Origin: Oscarella lobularis
Lineage: Eukaryota > Porifera > Homoscleromorpha > Homosclerophorida > Oscarellidae
Length of the DNA stretch: 64,000 bases
NCBI RefSeq assembly: GCF_947507565.1
Contig: NC_089177.1
Span: forward strand, 2,790,001-2,854,000
Reading direction: 5' to 3'
This document shows positions 30,501 to 45,500 of the stretch, one piece after another (within the stretch, counting starts at the first letter, position 1; every line of letters begins with the position of its first letter). A program made the position numbers and the translations under genes. The notes below the pieces were generated by a model. It was given only the letters and a program-made list of their open reading frames with translations, searched no databases and was not told where the DNA came from.

Positions 30501-33500
30501 ACGTTTGGGTGAGAGAAGCTGCAGTGCCGTACGCGGAATAAAAGAAATGGTCAATAATCTCTTTTCCAGTGGCGCATCTATGTGGGCCAGTATTTCGGGA
30601 GGAACGGTCACGACCGCTGCCGATTGCAAGGCGTACGGGTCGTCGTATCAGGCGTTTTTCAAGAACAGCGGAACGCGTTACATTACGACGAAGTCGTTGG
30701 ATTTGCGCTACGCCACGTGAGAATCAAATTTAAGAAGAACTAGTTTTTTAACTGTTCTTGTCTTTCTAATCGCAGATCGGTTACGTTTTGGTTTGTCCTC
30801 GGCGGCAGCGGCTGTGAAACGGCGGAGAATACCGACAGCGTCTGGATGGAATATGCACTTTCAGGAAGTTCGTCGTTTACCAGATTTTACATTCTCAATT
30901 ACAAGGGTACGAGCAGCACTTTTCCAGTCAACTTCTCTCTCTCTAATTCGTCGTCCTTAGCTTACACGTCGCCCACGCTTGTTCAAGTTTCGTTGCCTTC
31001 TGCTGCGAAAACAAGCTCAACGGCAATTCGTTGGCGGCAGATTTCTAATAGCGGAGCAAACAATGACGAATGGTCGCTAAACTACATCATCTTTTCTCTC
31101 AGCGGTCAAGTGCCTTCGCTTGTGCCGGTTATATCATTCCCGCCAGACTTTTTCGCCGGGCAAACGTTTGGGTAAGGCAGAGGCGAAAGCATTGGAACGA
31201 TTTGATGTTTTGTTCTTTTTAGGGGGCAGAGCAAGTGGAAATCGATCACAGGGGGGAGGATCACGAGTTCGGCGGATTGCAAAGCTTACGGAACGTACCA
31301 GGCATTTTTTAATTCTGCCGGCAACCGAAATATTGAGACTGCTCGGTTGGACTTACGAGCTGCGGAGTAAGCTGACTATCATTCTGGAGCCAGCATGTAT
31401 TATACTTCTCTCGTCAGGACGCTCTCCTTTTACATTGTCATTGGAGGCAGTGGCTGTGAAACAGCCGACTCGAGCGAAGACGTTGTTGTTGAGTATTCTC
31501 CGTCGGGCAGTACAGTCTTTACAGTGTTGAAAACGCTTGCCTACAACGGTGAGTACTGAATAAAAACGTTTTTGAAAGATCTTTCTACTTGTTTACTTGG
31601 TTTCAACAGGCTATCAAACGGCGAAATCCGTAAGCGTCCCACTGCCTATTGCCGCTAGAACAACAAGCACAGCTATTCGCTGGCGACAGCTAAGTAACAG
31701 CGGTAGTGGATATGACGAATGGTCGTTGAACCACATCGGATTTGTCGGGAATAGCGGTCGTCTTATTGGAGTTGAGCGAGATTTTGTCATTCAATTTGAC
31801 TTGTACATGGGAAGTGTTCCGTACGTGCAATCGTCGTCCGGCTACGACGTTCAGATTGAATTCTCGAATGATTACGGCCTATCATGGAAGCCGGTGCTGA
31901 CAACTTGCTACCCGAGCACATCGTCTTTCTGCAACGGAACACTCGTAAGCCACCACGCATCAGTTTTGAAAATTTTTTGTCCTAACGGTGTGTATATATA
32001 GGGTTCAAGTTCGTATCAGTCTGTTCTCTTCACCAGTTGGAAGCGCATGCAAATATCGATACCCAGTGCAGTCAAGACGAATCAAACGGAATTGCGATGG
32101 AGGCAGCCAAGCGTGACAACGAATACCGACTGGAGCATTGATAACGTTTACGTTGGTCTTCGCTGCCCGAAAAATTGTCACGGACACGGAAGGTGTACGA
32201 AGAGTCGAAAGCAGTCTGTCGTTTGCGGCGGCACGGCCGACGGCGAGTCGTGCGTTTTTCCGTTCAGTCGAAACGGTACGACGTATAACGCGTGTACGGG
32301 CGACCATCGCGACGGCGAGCTGTGGTGCTCGACGACGGCAAACTATGATCAAGACGGAAAATGGGGATACTGCGTCTGCGGTCAGTTGAAATTTCGGAGG
32401 CTCCAAATTAAAATGCGACTGACTAGTTTATTTTTATTTACTTATTTAGGTACTTGTGTCTGTGATTCAGGCTATAACGGAAAAGCGTGCCAGACTCCCT
32501 CCACGCCGACCCCAACGCATTTCAGAGAAATGTTCGAGGATGATTTGTCGAGCTCGAAGTGGGCGTGGGTTGGAGGTCAAACGATTGGGACGACGTGCGG
32601 CGTCGTTTCGTCAGGCAGAGCTGGAATATTCAAGTAAGAGCAGCCGCTGGAGAGAAATGCGTGTTCGATGTTTTACTCCTAGCATCGGCCGTTCACGCAT
32701 TTTGGAGACGGTCGACTTGGATTTGACCTCAGCGACGACGCTCCAGTTCACATTCCTAGGAGGCGGCCAGAGCTGCCGAGCCCCCAGTACCAGTCAAGAA
32801 CGCGTCGTCGTTCAGTATTCGCTTGACGGCGGCGTCTTATGGACGCGCATGCAGACCATCACTTCGACTTCTCGTCAGACTTATTACTACGCCATACCCA
32901 GTGCAGCGCAAACGAGTTCAACTCGCATTCGCTGGTATCAAGCGACCGCTAGTGGAACGGGTCAAGACGTATGGTCGATTGACAACGTGTACATTGACTC
33001 GGTTTTCAGCAGCTTTCCGTTCTTTGACTCGTTTGAGCCAATAAGGTAAAGTGGTTCACCTGTTTTTTTTGGCGACAGGATCATGTGCCAGTTCGTTTCT
33101 TCTCTTGACAGCAATAATCTGTGGAAGTTCTATCCCAATTCGAAAGTAGAGACGTTCTGCTCGTCGCCGACGAAATCACTTCATTTTCCGCCGCCTTCTT
33201 CCGCTTCTCGTTTCTTGTCGACGTCGAGCGTTGTCCTATCTTCGTCGTCGTTTATCCAGTTTGACATCGTCGTCGACTGCGGAAAGGAAAAATCGCCTTC
33301 ATCATCAGCATTGGTCACTCTCCAATATTCGACAAACAAGGGAAATTCTTGGACAGTCTTGGACAACGGTTGCCAACCCAGTCAATCCGGCTGTACCTAC
33401 AGGTAACATCACGTATCGTCTTATTGATTTGCATTTCTATTTTTTGTATAGGCGAAACTCCAACTATTATTCGGGCTTGAGAAGCAAATGGAATCGGGTT

Positions 33501-36500
33501 ACTCTACCGTTCGGCAATACACGATTGGTCCAATCGCAGTCGGTTCAACTGCGCTGGGTTGCGTCAACGAGTACGCGCCGTGGAGCGAGAAGACGCTTGG
33601 TCTTTCTCATAATTGCATACTCTTCTAGGTTCGTCGTACTCGTACGATTGGGCGATTGACAACGTCTACATCGGCGAAGGTTGCCCGAATCTGTGCAACG
33701 GACACGGCCACTGCGATTCTAACGCCAAGTGCGTTTGCGATAGCGGATACAGTGGACCTCAATGCAGCGTCACTTCGACTTCAAAGCCAACAGAAATCAA
33801 AGTGAGTCGCTGAAACAAAAGATTCCTCAGAGCTACACTAAATCGTATCGCAGGAACGATTTGACGTCGACCCCCCTTCTGGCACTTTCCTTACCATCCA
33901 AGGTGGCAGCGTTTCAAAAGATTGCGGCCAGCTGTCTTCCGGCAACGCGCTCGTGTTCAACCAAGTTGGCGAACGAGAGCTGGTGACGGTCGACATGAAC
34001 GCGACGAATGTCAAGTTCATTCAGTTTACCTACATCCAAGGACGGACATCGTCAAGCTCTTGTCGGACACTCTCTTCCAACTCCCAAGTCATGGCAATAC
34101 AGTACTCACTCGACGGAGGTGTATCGTGGACAAATCTCAAAGCAATGACGTGAGAAAATTCAACCATTAGGATCACGCGATGAGACTGGTTTTAGGAGTT
34201 ATTATCAATATCGGACGGCAACGGCTATGAATGTTCCTGTTCCTGCTGCTGCTCGTTCTTTGTCGACTCGCTTCCGCTTCTTCCAATTTGGTTATTTCAG
34301 TACGGTCGGCACGTCAGCGTGGGCTATCGACGATTTGTACATTAGCGGGTTCACGGTCGGAAACGGAACGGACTTCATTGAAGAGTGAGTTCGCGCAAGC
34401 GTGTTTTTTTCTTCTCTTTGATTGTTTCTCTTCAGCTTTGAGCCCTTGACGGAAGAAAAATGGCTCTTCTACCCCGGCGGTCAAGCTGCGGCTGGAAAAT
34501 GCGGCCGGAGCGGTGGGCAGACACTCTACTTCAGCGGAGCGTCGTCTGTTCAGGAAAACGCCGTGACGAAAGTTCAATCGGTTTCCGTGTTGCCGTACAT
34601 TCAAATCAACGAGTCCCTAGACTCGTCGGTTCCTAGCGGGTAAGAAGAACTAGTCAGGAAAATTAAACCTCACCCGTCATCGATTTAGCTGGACTGTTAA
34701 AGGAGGCGCTTTGTCGACTCGATGCGGTACCGTCAATACAGGCTCGGCTCTTGTTTTTGATCAGCACGGCAAGCGCGAGCTCATTACAAACGACGTGGAC
34801 ACCACCGTTGCCGATCGGCTTGAATTCTATCTTCTAATTGGTATCCTACAGAACCTTCAAAGGGCTGCGCACTCACTTATATTTTTGTTCTGGTAAGGCG
34901 GTAATCCCTTGAAGAATCGATACTGCGACAATGCCGAACAATACGCCGAAAGCGTGTTTTTGAGTTACTCTACGGATGGTGGCGCCAATTGGACGAGCTG
35001 GGAAGTCTACCAGTTTGATCAGTATAAGGTACTGCAGTCTGAAGACCGGTATTCCTGTTTTACGTCTTCTTTTTGTCTTAGGATCCTCAATTTGTATCGG
35101 AAGTCGTTCCATCTGCGGCTCAGTCTCCAGCGACTCGTTTCCGCTGGATGCAACAGAGCAACGACGGCGCTAGCACCGATGTCTGGTCCATTGATTCCAT
35201 CACAGTTCTTCAACAGATGGATCACGTTGAGTACGTCGCTCAATTTGACATCAATGTCGGCTGCGGGCAGTACGCGTCAAGCCAAAGCGGAAGGTTAATA
35301 GAAAAAAAAGATTGTGTTTGTCAATTTACTACAGTCTCTCGTATTATAGCGTCTCTTTTGATTTCGTGGCACTAGACGGGTCTTCGTCGACGTGGCGTTC
35401 TGTGCTAAAAGTCTGCGTGCCGGGATCCTGCTCTGGCATTAGCGACTTTCAGAAAGCGTCCGTCTACTACAGCACTGGAGGGTACTGAGACTGATATCGA
35501 ACCATGGCCTAAGTATATAATTAATTTATTACAAAGGTGGCAGCGAGTCACGATTGCTTTGCCATCGGAGGTCGTCACATCGGCCACCCAGTTCCGATGG
35601 TATCGATCAGCGTCTGCGCTGGGACCGTGGGCGATAGACAACGGTACGATTTTCCTGCGTTGTAGTTCATACTTATTCTTTCTCTGTAGTCTTTATTGGC
35701 CATTCTTGTCCTATGAGATGTAGCGGTCGTGGAAAGTGCATGTCTGGAAGTTGCCTGTAAGCATTGACATTCTTTTTGATTAGTAAGTTCCTTAAATTGC
35801 TCAACTCTTAGATGCGATCCCTACTTTACTGGTGCCCAATGCGAGACACCGTTAGCAAACTACGAGACAGAACTCAAGGAGTCGTTCTCCACCAGTCTTC
35901 CTCTTGACTCAAAGAAGTGGCTTCTCTATCAAGGGGCAACCGGTACCCAACCGGTACGATGCGGCCCAGTAGGACGTAAGGAAAATTATACGTCTCTTGT
36001 CTATACACATCTATCTATCTATTTCTTTTTCTTAGTTGCTGGTCCTACAGCACTTCTTTTCTCTCAAGCCGGTCCTCGTCAATTGATTTCCGTCGATCTC
36101 GATACGACGTCCGTAGAGCGAGTTGAATTTGAAATTCGCATTGGCACCTATTCGTCGAGCGACTCGTCGTGCAATCGTGTCGACTCCGTCGACGAAGGCG
36201 TTCTCGTTCATCACTCCAACGACGGCGGACTCACGTGGCAACTGCTCAAAAACTTGGCATACAACGGCTATACGAGCCCGGCTCACATTGTCATCGAATT
36301 ACCGACAGGCGCTCAATCAAAGGCGACGCGATTCCGCTGGTGGCAGCCTCGCAACCAAGGCCTCAACAGAGACGAATGGGTCTTGGGAAATGTCTTCATC
36401 GGTGGACGGTCAACGCCGAGCGTTATACTGGAAGAAGCCTTCGATCCCATTGACGACGGCAATTGGTTGTTTTACCCGAACGGCGGCATTCGACCGTATT

Positions 36501-39500
36501 GTCAGAACGGCACTGGAGATGCGCTCGTCTTTTCCGGCAACGTCGGACTGCGATACGTGACGACGCGCGATCTCCGCGTCTTTGCCGGTGCCTACGTCAT
36601 TTTCAATTTGAACATCGGCTGCGGTTCCAACTTCTCCTCCGATCAGTACAACGTACAATTGCAGTATTCGCTCAATCACGGCGCGACGTGGACGGCAGTG
36701 AGCTCGCTCTGCTCGCCCTGGCCGTCGTGCGCCGGTATCGAATCGTCGGTCGTGACGGACCGGTCGTCTTACAGGGCTGGTCTCTATCGCTCTTGGAAGC
36801 GCGTCGTCGTTCCTCTTCCCAGCGTCACTGTCTCAAAGTAAGCTGCGACGCGTAAAAGAATCACTTTTGCATGTCAATGCGGTTTTTTTTCAGTCAAACT
36901 CGCTTCCGCTGGTACCAGTCGTCTTATTCGAGCGATTTCACTTGGGCTATTGATAACGTGTATATCGGTGCCGCCTGTCCGAACTTGTGCAGTGGTCACG
37001 GCCAGTGTCGTAGCAATGCCACTCGTACGGGTTTGGTGTGCGATTGCGACGCCGGATTCGGTGGCGTAGATTGCCAACCGACGACTCCGTTGGCCACGGA
37101 GCTGCTTGAACCGTTCGAAAACGAGGCGAGTTTGAAGAAGAATTGGGCTTCGTACGAGGGCGGTGCAATCGGCACGACTTGTGGCGTTCTTGCTAGCGGA
37201 AACAGCCTGTATTTCACGAGACCTGGACATCGCGCCGCCGAAACGAAGGACATGGACGTTAGAACGGCAACGTGAGAAGAAAGAGTCATTAGTAAAATAA
37301 AGTGTGGAAATTTCTCTCCTCTTAGATTCCTTTCCTTCTTTGTTCGGATGGGATTGAGTAGCAGCGGTCAATGCAGCTATCCGTCTCAAACGTCGGAAAG
37401 CGTCGTTCTTCAGTATTCAACCAACGCCGGCGCTCAGTGGACAACCGGTTACATCGTTTCCTATGCGTCCTATCGCGGAAGCGGTCGTCCTGGCCTAATA
37501 GTTTATGGAATTCCTGCAAGCGCTCAAACGGCAGCAACTCGATTCCGCTGGTGGCAGGCGTCAAATTCGGGCCAGAGTAGAGACGGATGGGCTATAGACA
37601 GCGTCTACATTGGCGGCAACCTGCCGTTCGCCCAATCGCTCTCCGAAACGTTCACGCCCGACGTCACTAGCTCGCAATGGACCGTGTATCTCAACGCCCA
37701 CGTCGGTTCGTATTGCGGTAGGACAAACGCGTTGATCTTTGACTCGAGTATCAGTGCGGGAGGCCTTCGCTACATCGTCTCTAAACCGCTCGACGTTTCC
37801 GTCAACACTTCGTTCGTTCAATTCACTCTCGACGTCGGCTGCGGTAAAGCGTCCGAAACGGTGAATCTTCAGTACACGCCCGGAATTCCAAGTTCCGGAG
37901 GCATCACGACATTTGTTCGCACCGTCTGCAAGTACGGATCCGTTTGTCCGAACGGCTATGACCTCCAATCGTCGTACGTCTCACCGACGTTTGGCACGTG
38001 GGGCCGAATAACTATTCCCCTGCCCGCCGCCGCTCAAATGCCGGACAGTGCTTTTAAGTGGGAGCAGCCATCGTTTACGTCGGCGACGTCGTGGGCGCTC
38101 AGCGACGTCTACATCGGCGCCGAGTGTCCGGGAATGTGCTCCGGACACGGAACGTGCCGACCGGGCGGAACGTGCGACTGCGATCCTGGGTTCAGCGGAG
38201 CCAAGTGTGTGCCGTCGCCCAATTCGATTCCCAAACGAATCGAAGACGACTTTGAGGGCGGTAAGTTTTCCAGCAGCGCATGGAGCGTCATTGCTGGTGG
38301 CAGTTTGTCAGCTGCATGTGGCACTATTGGAAGTGGGCAGTCGATGTATTTCAACTCGGCTACTACTCGATTGGCAGTGACGAAAGATATTAACGTGTCT
38401 GGCCCTTCGTAAGAGAAGAGAAATGTTCTTGACAGCGGCGTGTTGAAGTTCTTTTCTCTTTTTAGATATCTTCAATTTTCTATTGGTATCAGTAGCGGTA
38501 GCTGCGAAACTGCCGACGCAAACGAAGATGTTCTTCTTCAGTATTCAATCAATGGCGGCACGACGTGGAAAATGCTTAAAGTCTTGGGATACAGCTCGTA
38601 TCGCGTAGCCAAAACGGTAACGCTCGATTTGCCATCGGACACGCAGTCAAATGCGACGCGATTCCGATGGTGGCAGACGAGCCACAGTGGATTAGGATTC
38701 GATAACTGGGCTATTGACGACGTCGTCATTGCTGCATATCCGGTAAAATATAGAGAATGAAATTGCGAGGCTATTTCAAAACAGTTTTTTTCGTTTTCAA
38801 GCAAAATCTTACCGAAGTTGTCGAAGACTTCAATCCGATAGACAACGATACGTGGATTTACATTCGAGGTGGTTCAGTGAGCAACAAATGCGCCGGCCCG
38901 TTGGCTGCTTCTTCTTCTTTTGTCTTCACCGAGGCGTCGTCGCAGCGAGTTATCAAGTCGACTCGCATTCGACTTGAACCGAATTCCACCCTGCAGTTTT
39001 CCATGTCAATTGGTTGCGGCGGCGCTTATCTGACCGATACGATTGCCGTGGAATATTCGCTTGACGATACAACGTGGAATCCGGTGCAGAGTGCGTGCCG
39101 TCTCGGCGACCGTGGCTGCACTCCTTATCAATTTCAGAGCTCGTATCGGTACGATGAATTTCCTCACTGGCGTCGCGTGACCTATTTCTATCCGGTCGTG
39201 GCCGGCGGTGCCGTTTTCGTCCGGTGGCGACAAACCGGCTCCGGATTTTCAACGTCGAAAATCTGGGCTATCGACGACATCTACATGGGCTCGGCTTGCC
39301 CAATGGGTTGCTATGGTCACGGTCAATGTCTCGGCGGTGGAAAGTGCCGCTGCGATCCCGGCTACAGTGGACCGATGTGCAAGACGGTTACGGATTCGTT
39401 TCGAACGACGCTACGCGATACGTTTGACACTTCTATTTCACCTGCTTTGTGGTCGCTCGTCGTTGGCGGAACAATTTCCTCGGGCTGCGGCGTCATTTCT

Positions 39501-42500
39501 TCAGGAAATTCGCTCTATTTCAACACGCAATCGAATCGCCAGGCTATTACTGTTGACTTGGATACGACTCAGGCGAGGTAGTAGCGTACAACCCAGTCAA
39601 TTATTATGTATTTATTTATTTATCTTAGACTTTATTTCTTTACCATTCGACTGGGACAGAGTTCTGGCGGTTCATGCCGATATCCCACTTCGACCGCCGA
39701 AGGCGTCGTCTTTCAGTATTCGAATGTCGGCGGCATGACATGGACGACGATCCGAACCTTTGCGTACGCGTCGTACCGATCGCCAACCCAAATCTCCGGC
39801 TATCTTCCCGCTGACGCGATGACCAAAGCGACGCGTTTCCGCTGGATGCAGACGTCAAACAGCGGCGCTAATTACGACGCTTGGGCGATCGACGACGTAT
39901 CGATAATACCTCTCGTCGCCGCCGGCTACATCGCCGACGATTTTACTAGTGCGACACCGGACGGCATTACCAACTCTCCCAATTGGTTGCTACTCAGAGG
40001 AATCACAGTCGGAAACGGCAAAGACGTGTGCTCGTCGTCGAACGGCAAGGCTCTCGTGTACAATTCAACGTCGGTGATCAGCTACTTGCAGGCGGCACCG
40101 ATTCTCGTTCTCTCGTCTGTCAATATGTACATGATTCAGTTTGACTTGGTCATGAAATGCGGGTATCCGTACAGCCGATTGAATCCGATTGACGTGCAGT
40201 TCAACGCTACCGGCGCGTCGTCGTCGTCGAATGGATGGAAATACGCTCGACAGTCGTGTCTACCTCTGAGTAACTGTCCAAATGGTTACAGTCAGCAGAG
40301 TTCGTTGTCTTCGGAAGAGTACACATCCTGGAAGCGAGTAACGATTCCTCTTGGAAATTTCTCAGCGTAAGCATGGGCATATTTGTCCTTAATTGACGCG
40401 TTCTAATTCCTCTCTGTTTTTCTTCAGCGGTTCCTTACTTTCCGTTCGCTGGTCACAGAAGCAGGCGTACTCCGATTCTACGTGGGCTATGGACAATGTC
40501 TACATCGGTCCGGCGTGTCCTGGATATTGCTCAAATAAAGGCTCCTGCAGCTCGTCGGGACTTTGCAAGTCCGTCACGCGTAAAAGAAATTTTAAGATTC
40601 TGTATATATATTTTTCTTTAGGTGTGATTCTGGCTATGGAGGACCGGACTGTCGGTCGTTAGTTCCTCGTCCGAATGGGCTGATGGACGATTTTGAAGAT
40701 GATTTGAATCCGTCGAAGTGGAGCAAGTTGGTCGGAGGTGCCGTCACGCCAACGCAGCAGGGATGCGGCATATTGGCATCAGGCAGAACTCTGTACTTCA
40801 ACAAGGTAAGCAAAAATGTTTAGTCTCGTGAAAAGGTGCTCACATCTTTCTCGTAGGCGGGATTGCGACAGTTGGTCACCGCCGATCTGAACACATCTCA
40901 ATCAATCGTCATTCAATTCTACATTCGACTTGGCAGTTCGCCGTCGCTCTCGTCGTGTCAGCGACCTAGCACAACAATCGAAAGCGTCGTCTTTCAGTAC
41001 TCCACGAATTCTGGCCTGACGTGGACGAACGTTCAATATTTCGCCTACAATCAGTACACAACAGTCCGTTTCATATCCATTCCCATGCCTCAGGGAGCAA
41101 AGACAACGAGCACGCGCTTCCGTTGGTGGCAGCCGAGCAATAGCGGTCTCGGACGCGACAATTGGGCACTTGACAACGTCTACATTGACGACGGCATGCC
41201 GTTGCGAATGATCCAGGAAAACTTTGATCCAATCCAACCGAATCGGTGGCTCTTCAACCCGAGCTCGAGCAGTGCGCCGTTTTGCGGTCGAAACACGTCG
41301 ATTCTCTCTTTCCAAACGGGAACGGATTCGGCGGTTCATTCTGCCGTTACGAAGAGCATGAACTTGTCACCCGGTGATATGATTCAATTTGAAGTAAGGA
41401 AGGAATTTCTCTCTTTCACAGGCGTTCAGCTTCTAATGTATTTCCTTAGATAAACGTTGGTTGCACTACAAACTCGGGTACGTCGTCTCCGGTCACGTTG
41501 GCATACGCCCTCGGATCGTCGTCGTCATGGCCGACGTTGCAAACCCAGTGCGGCTTTCGATGGTATTCCAAGCCCTCCGACTGTCCGACGCCTCAGTGGG
41601 AAAGTGTCTATAACGCCGACTTGACGTCTTCAAACTGGCTTCGAGTTACGGTGAAAATTCCAAAAGGAGCCATTTCAGGGTAAAAAGGCGTTATCTTGAA
41701 AGTGGAATCACTAGCTGATTGTCACTTTCTCTTTTAGGGCAACGAGATTTTCTTGGTATCAATCGAACACGGCTTCAAGCCCCGTTCCCAGTTGGGCAAT
41801 TTCCAACGTTTACATTGGCCCGCCGTGTCCGAGCCTTTGCAGCGGGCACGGTCAATGCTATTTTGATGCGAAATCCCGAGTACCGACTTGCCGCTGCGAT
41901 TCCGGCTTTGGTGGACTTGACTGTCGCACGCCGGCTCAGTCTTTGCCAGTGACCTTGAAGGATACGTTCGAAAATGGCAGGGATCCTTCCAAATGGATTG
42001 CCTGGTACGGAGGGAACCAGGGAATAGGTTGCCGTACAATCGTCGACGGCTCGTCGCTCGTCTTCAATCAGGCGGGATTGCGACTGGCAATGACAGTCGA
42101 CATGGACACTACAAAGACGAGGTACGAGAGTTAGTAACAGAATGTCGCAAGGAACTCAATACTTTTTTTGTTCTCAGATATATGCAGTTTTCTTTGAGAA
42201 TGGGAGTCAGTAGTTCGGACGCTTCGTGTGCGTACCCGTCGACTACCGAGCAGGGCCTTCTTCTTCTCTATTCACTCGATGGCGGCTTATCGTGGTCATC
42301 GATGGCGAGTTTCAATTACTACGGCTACCGATCTGTTAAAAGTTATCAAGCGAAATTGCCGTCGAACGCGCGAACCGCATGGACTCGCTTTGCCTGGTGG
42401 CAACCGCTCAATTCCGGTAAAGGAAAATCTGGTTGGGCCATTGACAACGTCTATATCGGAGGATCGGACACCAATCCCGACGTTTTAATGGATACCTTTG

Positions 42501-45500
42501 ATCCAATTACCGAGAGCAATTGGGTTTTCTATCAGAGCGCAAGTGTGAGCGGCTACTGTAGATCAGACGGTCATGCGCTTGCCTTTAGGTATGCCCGGGA
42601 GAAATCATTTTGATTTAGGTTAACGGTTTTCTGTAGTGGCAGCACGACTACCAGAAATGCTATTACTAGAGAAGTTAACTTAGTTTCTCTGCCTGCTGTA
42701 GCCTTCTCTTGGAGCGGCGGCTCTACAAGGCATGAATAATCGTCACCCGTTTCGTCGCACCTCTTTTGTAACAATTGTTTTTTTACAGTGCTTTTAGTAC
42801 TGTCAGTGGAGCAGTTATCGGAAAACCGTGCACGGTTGTCGGTCCGGACGTTCTCTTCTTCTCCGGCGGCAACGATCCGAAAGTGACGACCAGACAGGCC
42901 ATTACTCCCGACTTGAATACAACGTCAATGGATTTCATCGAATTTTACATCGTCATTGGTAGCATTTCGTTTTTAATAGTCTTTTTAAGTTGTTACGATG
43001 CGCTCTAGGCGGCAGCGGTCAAGGTTGCGATAGCGTTGAAAACGTCAACGAAGGAGTCGTACTCTCCTATTCTACCAATTCTGGCGCCACGTGGACCGTT
43101 CTCAAGAATTTGGCTTACGATGGATACAACTCGTACACGAAAGTTCAAGTGAATCTTGTACCGGCAGCTAAAGCGAAGGCGGCCCGTTTCCGTTGGATGC
43201 AGACGTCGTACAGCACCTCGCAGGCGGACACGTGGGCCGTCGGAAACGTAAGGCAAAGAGGAAATGATAGGCTGCGACTGTACGACTGTCATCTTGTATA
43301 GATAACTGTTCAACAATCTCCCAAGGGACAGAAGTATCAGATTCAGTTTGACGTCAAGTTTGGATGCAATTCTCCAGCGTCTTCGTCCTACCTCACCGTC
43401 GAAATCATGAACGACATCACGTCAAGCAGCACGTGGAAAGAAGGCGTGACGTACTGCCGTCCTCGTGGTGGAAGCACGAGCGGCGGCGTGTCTCTCTGTC
43501 CGGCGGCACCGACCTACCCGTCACCGTTTCGCTTCTATTGGCAAGCCACTCAGGGATGGCAGCGAGTCACTCTCTCATTGGAGCAGACCGTTGTACCGCT
43601 AACGCCGTACACCTCATTCCGAATCTCCCAGGTATGATATGTATTTTTTTGGTCTGCGTCTTTATCTCTTAACTGTTCTTTCTGGGCAGAACGCTTTCTC
43701 AGCCAACCAACAGTCGTTTGCCATCGATAATGTCTACGTCGGTCCAGAATGTCCAAACTTTTGTTCGGGTCACGGAAAATGCAACGTATGTTTTTTGCTG
43801 AATTGCGTGTCTAAAAATAACACATGCTCGTCTTTTGCAGCGCGGAACTTGCCAGTGCGATTTCTTGTATTCCGGACCGGCTTGCAATGTTGTAGCCGGC
43901 GGCTTTCCGCAATTAATCTCCGACGACTTCTCTGCGCCGTGGACGTCGAATCGACGCAATCAGTGGCTGACAGTGGCAGGTGGCGTCATTGCCGGTTCTT
44001 GCACATCTTTATCGGGAGTGACGAACACTCAAACGCGTAAGCTCTAGCTTAAGTCGTTTTCCTATCGTTTTGCATTCTGTTTTCACCAGTTTCGTCGTCG
44101 GTTCGTGTCAGTGTCAATCGGGTTGAAATAAGGCGAACAAATGGTCAGTGGGGACAAGTTTGTGCCGACGGATGGGACGACAACGACGCCACTGTTTTCT
44201 GTCGACAACGTGGCTATTCGACGGGAAAAGCGTCGAATGCTGGTCCACTGACGAGCTCCGCCTGGATATCAAACGTCCAGTGTACCGGGTCAGAAATCGA
44301 GATTCTCAAATGCACTCGATTGGCGGACTGGGGCACGACCGCGTGCGTCAGCAGCAGCGCAGCCGGAGCGACTTGCAGTGGAAGTAGGAACAAGCATTAT
44401 GTAATGCATAGCATGTGTAATACTCCGTCTTGTAGCCTTGAGTTTCACTCGGCTCGTCGGAGGCTCGACGGCTAATAAAGGACGACTCGAAGTTTTCTAC
44501 AGCAACCAGTGGGGAACTGTGTGCGACGACTCCTTTGGCTTGGTCGACGCGAACGCCGCCTGTCGCTCTCTCGGATACGTCGGCGCAATCAGCTATGCTG
44601 GCTCTGCCGCTTTTGGCCAAGGAACGGGAAAAACGTGGATGGACAACGTCGCATGTACTGGGTCCGAGCGTCGAATTCAAGACTGCACGTTTCCCGGTTG
44701 GGGCAACGAGAACTGCGGTCATAGCGAAGACGTCGGCGTCACTTGCGGTTCACCAAATCCAGGCAAGTGGCACGCAATCCTTTCTCTTTTTCTCTTTACG
44801 ACGATTTTGGCGTTGCAGAATACGCGTTTGGCGGACAGAATGGCGACGGCTACGTTGTCTTCAATGAACTGTCGCCGTTCCGTCAACTGACGACGGTCGA
44901 TATGAATACTCAATACGCAACAACAATTCAGTTCACGTTCAGCCTCGGAGCAAGTGGGTGCGACTCGGCAGAGAGCGGTGACGACGTCTATTTGAGTTAT
45001 TCGAAGAACGGTGGCACCACGTGGACTCTAATCCAGGCGCTGAGTAAAATCTTGCCTTTGCTTTGGTTTCTCTATTGTTTTGACGTCGTCTACGTTATAG
45101 GATACAACAGCTATAGAAGTGACACTTTCCTCAATATTTCAATGCCAGTCGATGCGCGAGGCAATGGAGTTCGCTTCCAATGGGCCCAGTATTCGAACGA
45201 CGGTGCCGGACGTGATGTATGGCTCGTCAGCGATGTTATAATCGGCGGGAGGTACAAACAGTGAAAGTGTCTTTCTATGAATACAGTAGTTGACTTCTTT
45301 CTTCCAGCTGCGTTGATTATCCTTGTCAGAACAACGGAACGTGCACGGAAACCGGTCTCGGTCAGTACACTTGTTCGTGCAAGTTTGGCTTTAGCGGAAA
45401 ACGGTGCGAGGTGGCCGTCAATCCGTGCGATGTAGGCCCGTGTCAGAATGGCGGAAATTGTACTCAGGGAAGGATCGGAACTGGCGGTAGGCAAACGAGA

